Shown here one piece after another: positions 9,568-17,332 of a stretch of DNA of 64,000 nt (its first letter is position 1; every line of letters begins with the position of its first letter). The notes under the pieces are model-generated. The model saw only the letters and a list, made by a program, of their open reading frames with translations. It was not told where the DNA came from and did not search any database. Origin of the DNA: JAXLWB01 sp046328715 (lineage in GTDB: Bacteria > Chloroflexota > Anaerolineae > Caldilineales > Caldilineaceae); contig JAXLWB010000040.1 of the NCBI GenBank assembly GCA_046328715.1, forward strand, positions 28,928 through 92,927, written 5' to 3'. Made by a program: the position numbers and the translations under genes.

Positions 9568-10341
9568 TTAATCTGCCTTTTCTACCACAAGCAGATGACT
9601 GATGCCAAAGACGGTCATAGGCGAATGTTCAAGTGTATAGGTGATGCGCCGAATCCAGCCACCCAACGCAGGACGGCGAGCGCTCAGATTATCGTAGCCG
9701 GGGTAGATTTGTGTGTGATGGATGATGCGCACCGGCAGGCCGATGAAGAGGGAACGAATGTCATTGGCAGTGTAGGCGCGCACATGGGGCGCTAGTTTGT
9801 TGCGTAATCCATCCGGTAAATAATTGATCAACGGTGTGTTGCCAAAGTGATATTTGCCATTCCAATAGTGACCGTGGGTCTCAAAGGGATAAAGACGATT
9901 GGGGGCAAAGATCACAGCTCGCCCGCCTGGCTGGAGCACCCGCACCATCTCGGCACAGGCAGCACGGTCGTCCTGCACATGCTCGATCACCTCGTGGCTC
10001 AGCACCAAGGCGAAGTGGTTGTCGGGATAGGGCAACTGTTCGGCGGCGGCTAGTTCTAGCTGCGCCTCGGGCACGGTTGCCTTGGCAATGGCCAGATGTT
10101 CGGGTTCAATGTCGATGCCATAGATCTCCCTGACATAGGGCAGTAGCGCCTTGACATACATGCCCACGCCACAACCATCGATCAGCACCCGGTCAAAGCG
10201 TTCGGCGCGTGTCGAACGTCCCCACTGCAAAATCATATTCAACCGGCGATCCTGCCCGGCGCGCCAGACAAAGCTCGGGTTGCCGCGCTTCGCCGCCCGT
10301 TCCCCGTGCAGATCGCTGGGGAGTGTTGAGTTACTAGACAA
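9568..10341 (-). CDS. Class I SAM-dependent methyltransferase
   Basis: A Rossmann methyltransferase. The SAM-binding motif I is VLIDGCGVGMYV, the acidic end of strand 2 is IYGIDIEPEH, and LVLSHEVIEHVQDD plus VRVLQPGGRAVIFAPN are typical of the Methyltransf_11 group. The substrate is unknown. Envelope lipid, sugar or quinone-type substrates are all possible, since its neighbours are menG/ubiE and envelope genes. I prefer the TTG start at 10341 because it is preceded by an AGAGGAAAA ribosome-binding site. The frame is open back to a GTG at 10377, but that codon lies inside an inverted repeat and lacks a good ribosome-binding site. Confidence 0.82.
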   Translation of the reverse strand: MSSNSTLPSDLHGERAAKRGNPSFVWRAGQDRRLNMILQWGRSTRAERFDRVLIDGCGVGMYVKALLPYVREIYGIDIEPEHLAIAKATVPEAQLELAAAEQLPYPDNHFALVLSHEVIEHVQDDRAACAEMVRVLQPGGRAVIFAPNRLYPFETHGHYWNGKYHFGNTPLINYLPDGLRNKLAPHVRAYTANDIRSLFIGLPVRIIHHTQIYPGYDNLSARRPALGGWIRRITYTLEHSPMTVFGISHLLVVEKAD

Positions 10342-10370
10342 TCTTGGTTTTCCTCTCGTCGGAACTACCA

Positions 10371-10501
10371 ACCCCACCCTAACCCACCCCTGTTAAGGGA
10401 GGGAACAGTGAGTGGATGGGTTTAGTTTTCTCTTCTGTCCACAAAACTGAATTTGCCCCTTCATAGTTCCCTCTATGATTAGGAGAGGGTTAGGGTGGGG
10501 T
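10371..10501. repeat. Inverted repeat between menG and the methyltransferase gene
   Basis: A perfect 15-bp inverted repeat (10371-10385 and 10487-10501, unit ACCCCACCCTAACCC) encloses about 100 bases. The interior contains further self-complementary GGGA/TCCC tracts. It could be a terminator for menG or a small non-coding repeat element of the genome. No coding content is recognised in the interior. Confidence 0.5.
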
Positions 10502-10617
10502 GGCTTTATAGTTACATAAATTATAACTTCACGACGGGCACGAGATGGGGCGGAATAGGATACAAGCATGAGACAACACTGCCGCCGCCCCACCTCATGC
10601 CCCTACCCATCACCTTG

Positions 10618-11343
10618 TCATCCTGCCACCTTGGTTCCTACATGAATCGCCACGGTGCCAAAATTCTGCTCTTGATAGAAAACGTTTACCAGGCCAGCTT
10701 GTTCCATCATGCCTTGCAGTTGCGGTGGCGCAGGGAATTCCACCGTGCTCTGCGGCAGATAACGATAGGCCGCAGGGTCACCGCTGATCAGGCCACCGAT
10801 AAGCGGTAAAATTTGGAAGACGTAAAAGCTCACCAACGGCCCCAAGGCAGCGTTGCTCGGTGGTGTCGTCTCCAGACAGAGAACGCGCCCGCCTGGTTTG
10901 GTCACCCGTGCCTGCTCACGAAAGGCCGTCACCCGATCGACCACGTTGCGGATCAAAAAGCCGCTAACCACCGCATCAAAGCTGTCATCGGCAAAGGGCA
11001 GGTGAAAGGTATCGGCCTGCATAAAGGGCAGCGTAGATCGGGCAGGGGAGGCCTTGCCCACTGCCATCATTTCATAAGTGAAGTCGGCACCATAGGCCTG
11101 CAAGCCCGGATAGCGAGTGCGTGCCTCCTGGGCAATGTCGCCGGTGCCGGTGCCAATATCAAGTAACGAGCCGTGCAAGGGCAAATTGGCCAATTGCAAC
11201 AGTTGACGTCGCCAACTTTGGTCCATGCCAAAGGTCATCAGCCGGTTCATCAGATCGTAGGTTGGCGCAATGCGCGTAAACATCTGATTGACGTAGACCG
11301 GTTTCTCGTCGCTCGAAGGTAAGATTGAATTGCTCTGCTTCAT
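10618..11343 (-). CDS. menG: Demethylmenaquinone/ubiquinone C-methyltransferase
   Basis: 241 residues matching the UbiE/MenG family. The diagnostic N-terminal block VNQMFTRIAPTYDLMNRLMT is followed by the SAM-binding LLDIGTGTGDIA at about 60-70. Then come LPFADDSFDAVVSGFLIRNV and TKPGGRVLCLETTPP, with the family's usual spacing. It performs the last C-methylation of menaquinone (demethylmenaquinol to menaquinol) at the cytoplasmic membrane. In a Chloroflexota host menaquinone is the likely quinone, hence the symbol; ubiE is the equivalent name. It is the first gene of the minus-strand block, with about 1 kb of apparently non-coding DNA upstream. Confidence 0.9.
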   Translation of the reverse strand: MKQSNSILPSSDEKPVYVNQMFTRIAPTYDLMNRLMTFGMDQSWRRQLLQLANLPLHGSLLDIGTGTGDIAQEARTRYPGLQAYGADFTYEMMAVGKASPARSTLPFMQADTFHLPFADDSFDAVVSGFLIRNVVDRVTAFREQARVTKPGGRVLCLETTPPSNAALGPLVSFYVFQILPLIGGLISGDPAAYRYLPQSTVEFPAPPQLQGMMEQAGLVNVFYQEQNFGTVAIHVGTKVAG

Positions 11344-12343
11344 CCCTTGATCATAGCATTAAGCAGCCAAAAGTGGGAATTTTGGGGAGATTGGAGACAA
11401 GGAGAAGTGAGATTGGGCGAACACGTTCAGGATGTGAGCGCCAGCGTGACGCAATGCACAATCCGCATTCCACACTGTATGCCGACAAAATAGCCGGGCG
11501 CATCGAGCGAAGCCGTATCGCAGGTTGACAAAATGGATGGTCGCTCAACCCATCTCCGGATTGTAGCGCGACAGGTCAACTGACTGCTTGTGCGATTGCG
11601 TCGGGTCGCCTTGTAGCAAAATGACGGTGACAAACAAGCAAGCGCTGCCCGCCTACAAAATCCATCTCAATTGTGCAATGATTCCTTGGTCGTGTGCCCA
11701 ATATATTCTTGGCATCGCCCTGCCCGTCCTGTTCGCTTACAAACTCAACTTGGGTTCGCCCAAAAGGCCTTTGCATTACGTCAATATTCCGTTTGGCCAC
11801 TCCACATTTTGTTTTACATCGTGGCAGATGAAAGATTGCGCTGCAGAAGACTATATTGACTATCAGCACAACATACTGCTTCTTCACAACAGATGCTTTA
11901 CTGTCCGACAAGGCGCAGTGTAATTTGCACTCGACCCCCTCGTCTCACGCCAAGATCATTTCTGGTCGCCGCCAGTGGGCTTGGTTCTGCTACAGAAAAT
12001 ATGCTTTTATGGTAAGCAGGGGTTTTGTTGCACTGGAAAGCGGTTACGATGTTTCATACTTGGAATTCTGTAGCGTTGCAAGACGAATTTGGACTGGCAC
12101 GTGGATGTATGGTTCTCCTGTTTCGCTTAAAAAGATCGGCGATGTTCCTGGTTTCTAACTTCTTTTTCGCTTCTCATTGCATCCTGATTTAAGGAAACAT
12201 CAGTCATTTGTTTGGTGACTTACAAAGTGGGGTGTGCTAGGCTTAGGCCAAGTACCGTTTACCCGCGTACCCCTGTTTCTGCACATCACGGCCTCATTGC
12301 GATGCTGGTGGGGGAGGCCCCCCTGGGTTCCACTGGATCGATT
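11344..12343. other. Intergenic stretch without a confident gene
   Basis: About 1 kb between the menG start and the thermonuclease-like gene. Several short frames exist, the longest plus-strand one at 11588-11923 (111 codons). None has a recognisable motif, a convincing ribosome-binding site or a plausible composition, and an equally long frame lies on the opposite strand. A G5/C5 hairpin-like stretch occurs around 12309-12327. No tRNA, riboswitch or mobile element was recognised. It may hold decayed coding sequence. Confidence 0.5.
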
Positions 12344-14092
12344 ATGCGCAACCTCTTCAAATTGTTGGTGTGGTTCATAATTTGGCCACTCCTGATCATT
12401 CCTAAACTATGGCGGATTCGCTTTATTGGGAAACTTCTGGCAATTGTCTGGAGCCTGATCGTAGGGTTTGTCAGCTTGAGCATCTTGATCGTTGCCCAAT
12501 TGCCCGTGAGCCAACAATCCGTGGGCTTGCCCCGGGTCACGACCCCGGTCGTCAATGCACTCGCGGCACCGCAAAACGAGGCGAGTCCGACTCCTGCTGA
12601 GATTGCTCCTGCAACGGTTGTCGCCACCCTACCCCCGATAAAGACGCCGACAGAGCAGCCTAGCAACACAGCAACTTTACCCCCGACCGATATACTTGGC
12701 GACACTGCAACCCCGCAACCAACTGTCCCACCGCCTGCAACGGCCACGCCGCTGCCCAGCGCCGCCCCAACGATTGCAGCGACTGCTACAGCGACTCCAC
12801 CGGTCGCCAATGCGGAGACAGCTCAAGTCTCGCGCGTAATCGATGGCGATACGATCGAGGTGTTAATCGCTGGCACTGCGCACCGCGTGCGCTACATCGG
12901 CATCGATACGCCGGAACAAGGACAGCCTGGCTATCAAGCCGCATCCGCCGCCAACTGGGAGCTGGTGGCCGAGCAGAGGGTCTATCTTGTTAAAGAGATC
13001 TCCGACACGGATCGTTATGGGCGACTGCTGCGCCAAGTCTATCTGGCAGATGGGCGTTGGGTCAACGGTGAACTGGCGGCGCAAGGCTGGACGCAACCGG
13101 TGCGCTATCCACCAGATATTCTCAAAGCCACCGAGTTGGAAGCCTTGACGCTCGAAGCCGCCCAGGCTCAACGGGGCTTTTGGAGTGGTGCTTCCGCCTA
13201 CGACGGGGCCATGTCCTATGCCCTCAGCCAGCAACCAGGTAGCCTGCGCAAAGGCCCTGGCACTGACTTCGAGATCAGTGGCAACATTCCTACCAACACG
13301 CCCTTGACGATCTTTGGCCGCAACGAAGCGGGCGATTGGGTGCAGGTGCGGCTGCCAGATCGGACGGGAGGGTGGATGGAAGTATCGAATTTGAGGGTCA
13401 ATGTTGCGGTCGCCTCGATTCCGGTTCCCAATGATCTACCCAAACCAGTTGTCGTCGCACCGCTCATGCCAACGGCCAATCGTGACGCCAATTTACGTGC
13501 AGGACCGGGCACCGACTATACCGTGATTGGTGGTACCCGTTCGGGGGACGCCTTGCAGATTGTGGGTAAAAACAGCGACGGAAGCTGGTACAAATTGAGC
13601 AATGACGCCTGGATTGCAGCAAGCTTGGTCAATAATCCTCCAACAGATTTGGCGGTCGCTAGCGCTCCGCCACCCTCTGCGACTGCGACTCCTGTTCCTG
13701 TTGTTGCAGTGCCCCAAGCACAGGAAGCTGTTCAACCGGCAGTTCAAGCCCCTGCACCGTCTGGTAGTGCCAAAGTGATTATTCAGTGGGTGAACTATGA
13801 CGGGCAGGTCTACCGAGTGGAAAGTGACGAATTTGCTGTAATCGCCAACGTTGGCAATGCTTCTGTTAACATTGGCGGCTGGCTGCTAAACGCTGGCGAC
13901 AATGGCCAGAATTTTGTCTTTCCCAGCTACGATTTAGCGCCGGGTCAAAGCGTGCGCGTCTATACCGACGAAAACCACCCCGATAGCGGCGGCTTCAGCT
14001 TTGGCAGCGGTAAGGCGATCTGGAACAACAAGGGTGATTGTGGGGTTCTGTATGACCAAGCAAGGAATGAAGTAGCGGAGTATTGTTACTAG
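12344..14092 (+). CDS. Secreted thermonuclease-like protein with SH3 and lamin-tail domains
   Basis: The chosen start gives MRNLFKLLVWF and a long hydrophobic N-terminal segment; the frame is open back to a GTG at 12212 but that extension looks non-coding. After a Thr/Pro/Ala-rich linker, a staphylococcal nuclease domain begins near residue 165 with SRVIDGDTIEV, RVRYIGIDTPEQ and DRYGRLLRQV. These contain the expected arginines and Glu. Two bacterial SH3 modules follow (SLRKGPGTDFE and NLRAGPGTDYT). A C-terminal lamin-tail domain (GGWLLNAGDNGQNFVFP) ends in EVAEYCY. It probably cleaves extracellular nucleic acid while held at the wall. A small frame for an Excalibur domain lies 123 bases downstream in the same phase, separated by REP repeats, so the original protein may have been longer. 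Confidence 0.85.
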   Translation: MRNLFKLLVWFIIWPLLIIPKLWRIRFIGKLLAIVWSLIVGFVSLSILIVAQLPVSQQSVGLPRVTTPVVNALAAPQNEASPTPAEIAPATVVATLPPIKTPTEQPSNTATLPPTDILGDTATPQPTVPPPATATPLPSAAPTIAATATATPPVANAETAQVSRVIDGDTIEVLIAGTAHRVRYIGIDTPEQGQPGYQAASAANWELVAEQRVYLVKEISDTDRYGRLLRQVYLADGRWVNGELAAQGWTQPVRYPPDILKATELEALTLEAAQAQRGFWSGASAYDGAMSYALSQQPGSLRKGPGTDFEISGNIPTNTPLTIFGRNEAGDWVQVRLPDRTGGWMEVSNLRVNVAVASIPVPNDLPKPVVVAPLMPTANRDANLRAGPGTDYTVIGGTRSGDALQIVGKNSDGSWYKLSNDAWIAASLVNNPPTDLAVASAPPPSATATPVPVVAVPQAQEAVQPAVQAPAPSGSAKVIIQWVNYDGQVYRVESDEFAVIANVGNASVNIGGWLLNAGDNGQNFVFPSYDLAPGQSVRVYTDENHPDSGGFSFGSGKAIWNNKGDCGVLYDQARNEVAEYCY

Positions 14093-14109
14093 GTATAAAG
14101 TTGGCTTGT

Positions 14110-14210
14110 GACGCAGCCGACCTACCAGAGGACTGAGACCCGGTTAGCCCTCCGGTAGGCGGCGCAGACAACCGACACGTTCTGACACGGTGGCGCCGCC
14201 TGCCGGAGGA
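14110..14210. repeat. REP palindromes: half copy plus one full copy
   Basis: 14110-14136 matches the right half of the inverted-orientation REP seen at 17214-17277. 14147-14210 is a complete REP with arms 14151-14164 and 14194-14207, paired over 14 bp with one G-T type difference and a 29-base loop. The same family recurs around the RAYT gene and inside hsdR. The copies separate the thermonuclease frame from the Excalibur frame. Confidence 0.8.
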
Positions 14211-14215
14211 CTGAC

Positions 14216-14455
14216 ATGACGCAAGCCGAAGAGCCAGCGCAGCCAGTCGCAGTCGATCCACCTCCGCCAGCCGATCAGGTGGTTGCCCAACCTCCTGCCC
14301 AAGCCGATTGTGATCCAAACTATGCCGGAGCCTGTATCCCGAATGTGAGCTACGATTTGGACTGCCCCGAGGTGGGAGTAAAGGATTTTCAGGTCGTTGG
14401 CTATGACCATCATCGCTTTGATCGGGATAAAGATGGAATTGCCTGTGAGAGTTAG
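14216..14455 (+). pseudogene. Detached Excalibur-type calcium-binding domain
   Basis: An 80-codon frame with a Pro-rich start, then YDLDCPEVGVKDFQVVG and RFDRDKDGIACES. The DxDxDGxxCE ending is the Excalibur domain signature, a calcium-binding module often fused to the C-terminus of thermonuclease-like proteins. The frame is in the same reading phase as the thermonuclease gene upstream, but four in-frame stops and REP sequence lie between them. No signal peptide or strong ribosome-binding site is present. I infer that it is the former C-terminus of the upstream protein, split off by REP insertion. It could still be translated as a small cytoplasmic protein. Confidence 0.55.
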
Positions 14456-14466
14456 GAGAAAACGGT

Positions 14467-14495
14467 TTGCTAAGTTATGTGACTTATGTTAAGAT
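14467..14495 (+). promoter_or_regulatory. Candidate sigma-70 promoter for the hsd locus
   Basis: TTGCTA (14467-14472) and TAAGAT (14490-14495) are separated by 17 bp, about 110 bases upstream of the hsdM start. The fit to the -35/-10 consensus is good; no experimental evidence can be seen. Confidence 0.5.
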
Positions 14496-14606
14496 AGTTG
14501 TAATTGATAACACCATAGCTTCTGTTTGAAGACCGTTACGGGATAGTTTCTTCCGGCGGTTACATTCCACTCAATTACTGAAACGCCGCAACTGAGGAGT
14601 CCCTAG

Positions 14607-16169
14607 ATGCCCGAACCACGGAGCAACAGCGCCAATCTCGGCTTTGAAGCACAGCTCTGGAAGACAGCCGACGCCCTGCGCAACAATATGGACGCCGCCG
14701 AGTATAAACATGTCGTGCTCGGTTTGCTCTTTCTCAAATACATTTCGGACGCCTTTGAGGAACAATACCACAAACTGGAAGCCGAACGCGAGCAGGGTGC
14801 CGACTCTGAAGATATCGACGAATACCGTGCCGTCAATGTCTTTTGGGTGCCACAGGAGGCGCGCTGGGCGCACCTGCAAGCCAATGCCAAACAGCCCACC
14901 ATCGGTCAACTGGTGGACGAAGCAATGAGCGCGCTGGAGCGGGAGAATGCGTCGCTGAAAAGTGTGCTACCCAAGGACTATGCCCGTCCTGGGCTGGACA
15001 AGACACGGCTGGGACAGTTGATCGACCTGGTGAGCAACATCGGATTGGGCGACAAAGAGAACCGCAGCAAGGATGTGCTGGGGCGGGTCTACGAATACTT
15101 TCTCTCCCAGTTTGCCAGCGCCGAGGGCAAGAAGGGTGGCCAATTCTACACGCCTGCTTGCATTGTGCGTCTGCTGGTAGAGATGTTGGCTCCCTATAAT
15201 GGCCGCGTCTACGACCCCTGTTGTGGTTCGGGCGGTATGTTTGTCCAGAGCGAAAAGTTTCTGGAAGAACATGGCGGTAGGATTGGCCAGATCAGCATTT
15301 ACGGTCAGGAGTCGAACTATACAACCTGGCGGCTGTGCAAGATGAATTTGGCGATCCGTGGCATCGACAACCAGATTGCCCACGGCGACACCTTTCACAA
15401 TGACCAACACCCCGACCTCAAAGCTGACTACGTGCTGGCCAACCCACCCTTTAACGATAGCGATTGGCGCGGCGATCTGCTCAAGGATGACAGTCGCTGG
15501 CAATATGGCAAGCCGCCGGTAGGCAATGCCAACTTTGCCTGGGTGCAACATTTTCTCCATCACCTGGCACCAATGGGGATCGCTGGCTTTGTGCTGGCCA
15601 ACGGCTCCATGTTTTCCAACCAGTCGGGCGAAGGTGAGATCCGCAAGGCGATCATCGAAGCCGACCTGGTTGATTGTATGGTGGCGTTGCCGGGGCAACT
15701 CTTCTACTCCACCCAAATTCCGGTCTGTCTCTGGTTCTTGACGCGCACCAAGCGCAACGGCACCCGTTCGCCAGGCTCAGGGCAAGAATTGCGGGAGCGC
15801 AGCGGCGAAGTGCTCTTTATCGATGCGCGCAAGCTCGGTGTGCTGACCGACCGTGTACACCGAGAGTTGACTGACGAAGAGATTCAAACCATTGCTGGTA
15901 CCTATCATGCCTGGCGGGGAGATGCGGAGGCCGAACATCGCTATGCAGATATTGCTGGCTTCTGCAAGTCGGTTGTGTTGGATGATATTCGCCAGCATGG
16001 GTATGTGTTGACACCGGGGCGCTACGTGGGTGCTAGTGAGATGGCAGAGGACGATGAGCCATTTGCCGAAAAGATGGCACGATTAACCGCCACGTTGGAA
16101 CAACAATTTGCCGAGAGTGCGAAGCTAGAAGAACAGATTCGTCGAAATTTGCAGTGGTTATCCATGTAA
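14607..16169 (+). CDS. hsdM: Type I restriction-modification system methyltransferase subunit M
   Basis: 520 residues. The N-terminal HsdM helical domain has WKTADALRNNMDAAEYKHVVLGLLFLKY, quoted here in part only as LGLLFLKYISDAF. It is followed by the N6-adenine methyltransferase domain. GGQFYTPACIVRLLVEML precedes SAM-binding motif I DPCCGSGGMF, which starts at D203. Catalytic motif IV is NPPF at 279-282. The start ATG has a TGAGGAG ribosome-binding site 8 bp upstream. HsdM methylates adenine in the sequence set by HsdS and is needed for both modification and restriction complexes. It looks intact. REP repeats and a RAYT gene now lie between it and hsdS. Confidence 0.93.
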   Translation: MPEPRSNSANLGFEAQLWKTADALRNNMDAAEYKHVVLGLLFLKYISDAFEEQYHKLEAEREQGADSEDIDEYRAVNVFWVPQEARWAHLQANAKQPTIGQLVDEAMSALERENASLKSVLPKDYARPGLDKTRLGQLIDLVSNIGLGDKENRSKDVLGRVYEYFLSQFASAEGKKGGQFYTPACIVRLLVEMLAPYNGRVYDPCCGSGGMFVQSEKFLEEHGGRIGQISIYGQESNYTTWRLCKMNLAIRGIDNQIAHGDTFHNDQHPDLKADYVLANPPFNDSDWRGDLLKDDSRWQYGKPPVGNANFAWVQHFLHHLAPMGIAGFVLANGSMFSNQSGEGEIRKAIIEADLVDCMVALPGQLFYSTQIPVCLWFLTRTKRNGTRSPGSGQELRERSGEVLFIDARKLGVLTDRVHRELTDEEIQTIAGTYHAWRGDAEAEHRYADIAGFCKSVVLDDIRQHGYVLTPGRYVGASEMAEDDEPFAEKMARLTATLEQQFAESAKLEEQIRRNLQWLSM

Positions 16170-16173
16170 GACA

Positions 16174-16280
16174 AGCCCTCCAGTAGGTGAGTCTAGCGGA
16201 GAATGTAGGATCGAGGCGTCCTCCGGTAGGTGGCGCAGACAACTGACACGTCTTACACCGTTACGCCGCCTGCCGGAGGG
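16174..16280. repeat. REP palindromes upstream of the RAYT gene
   Basis: 16174-16205 is an internally deleted copy in which a left end (GCCCTCCAGTAGG) is joined to the GTCTAGCGGAGAA tail seen after the copy at 17113. 16219-16280 is a full copy with arms 16222-16235 and 16264-16277. It starts 50 bases after the hsdM stop and ends about 60 bases before the RAYT start. Confidence 0.8.
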
Positions 16281-16339
16281 CGGGTCTACTCAACAATGAA
16301 GGACCGAACGACCTCCAACACAAAGACCAAGTTAAACCA

Positions 16340-16930
16340 ATGCCAGCACGCGATGTTCAGTTTGTCCAAGGTCAGTATTACCATGTGTTTAATCGAGGTA
16401 TCAATCGTCAAAGCATCTTTCGTGATGATGACGACTTCATTGCCTTTTTAACTCGTATCAAAAAGCATTGTATACGCTTCAAAATTGTCGTGATCGCCTA
16501 TTGCCTGATGCCAAACCATTTCCATTTTCTGATGCGTCAAGATGGAGAAATACCGGTTAGAAAAGCAATTGAATTGACCGGCAATGGCTATGTGCAACAT
16601 TATAACCATCGGCATAAACGTACTGGAACCCTCTTTGAAGGCAGATTCAAAGCGCTCCTGGTCGATGATGACGAATACATACATCACCTATGTCGTTATA
16701 TTCACGGCAACCCAGTCAAAGATGGTTTTGCCCTACGGCCTGAATTGTGGAGTTACTCAAACTATCAGGAATGGTGCGGTACACGCAACGGAACACTCGT
16801 GGATCGAACCTTTATTACCGACCATTTCGGCACGCCATCCCGCTACACCGAATATCTATACGACTATCTACAAAACCGAGCAAAGTTACCTACAACCTTA
16901 GCTGCCTATTTATCGAGTTTGATGGAGTAA
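16340..16930 (+). CDS. REP-associated tyrosine transposase (RAYT, IS200-like Y1 family)
   Basis: 196 residues with the full RAYT signature. YYHVFNRGINRQSIF lies near residues 13-27 and MPNHFHFL holds the metal-binding HUH-type pair H60 and H62. GNGYVQHYNHRHKRTGTLFE carries the candidate catalytic tyrosines Y84/Y88, and GRFKALLV and YIHGNPVKDG follow. These single-strand transposases act on REP palindromes and are usually single-copy domesticated genes flanked by them. Here full REPs lie on both sides (16219-16280 and 16939-17004) and many more are nearby. Every key residue is present, so the protein may be active. The gene sits between hsdM and hsdS and has a lower GC look than its neighbours. 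Confidence 0.92.
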   Translation: MPARDVQFVQGQYYHVFNRGINRQSIFRDDDDFIAFLTRIKKHCIRFKIVVIAYCLMPNHFHFLMRQDGEIPVRKAIELTGNGYVQHYNHRHKRTGTLFEGRFKALLVDDDEYIHHLCRYIHGNPVKDGFALRPELWSYSNYQEWCGTRNGTLVDRTFITDHFGTPSRYTEYLYDYLQNRAKLPTTLAAYLSSLME

Positions 16931-16938
16931 TACTCGCT

Positions 16939-17318
16939 AGCCCTCCGGTAGGCGGCGCAGACAACTTACATAACTTGACATCGTTACGCCGCCTGCCGGA
17001 GGGCGTGTCTACCCAACTATGAGGGCTCGAACCGTCCTCCGGCAGGTCGGCGTTAGGATGTCGGTAAGATAAGGTGAAGCCGCCGACCTACCGGAGGACT
17101 CACACTTCGCAAGCCCTCCGGTAGGTGGTGCGGGCAACCGACACGTCCTGACGCGGTGATGCCGCCTGCCGGAGGGCGGGTCTAGCGGAGAACAAAGATA
17201 TTGGCTCGAACCGTCCTCCGGCAGGTCGGCGTTAAGATGTAGGAAAGATAAGATGACGCAGCCGACCTACCGGAGGACTGACGCTCGCAAGCCCTCCGGT
17301 AGGCGGTGCGGGCAACCG
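16939..17318. repeat. Cluster of alternating REP palindromes (BIME-like)
   Basis: Five units in alternating orientation: 16939-17004 (forward), 17035-17098 (inverted), 17113-17176 (forward), 17214-17277 (inverted) and a left half at 17291-17318. Each full unit has 14- to 18-bp arms of the form CCTCCGG(T/C)AGG(T/C)(C/G)GGC with about 30 bases between the arms. Forward copies have T in the left arm and C in the right-arm complement; inverted copies show the reverse. This is the arrangement called BIME in enterobacteria. The last half unit runs into the hsdS start region. Confidence 0.85.
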
Positions 17319-17332
17319 TTTGTGAGGTGTAC

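Noticed and set aside
11588..11923. 111-codon plus-strand frame in the gap after menG
   Set aside because: No ribosome-binding site or motif was seen, the residue composition is odd, and an equally long frame is present on the other strand.
16174..17318. Clustered palindromic repeats taken as a possible CRISPR array
   Set aside because: Units alternate in orientation, are about 63 bases long with internal palindromes, and lack regular unique spacers. They belong with the RAYT gene as REPs, and no cas gene is present.
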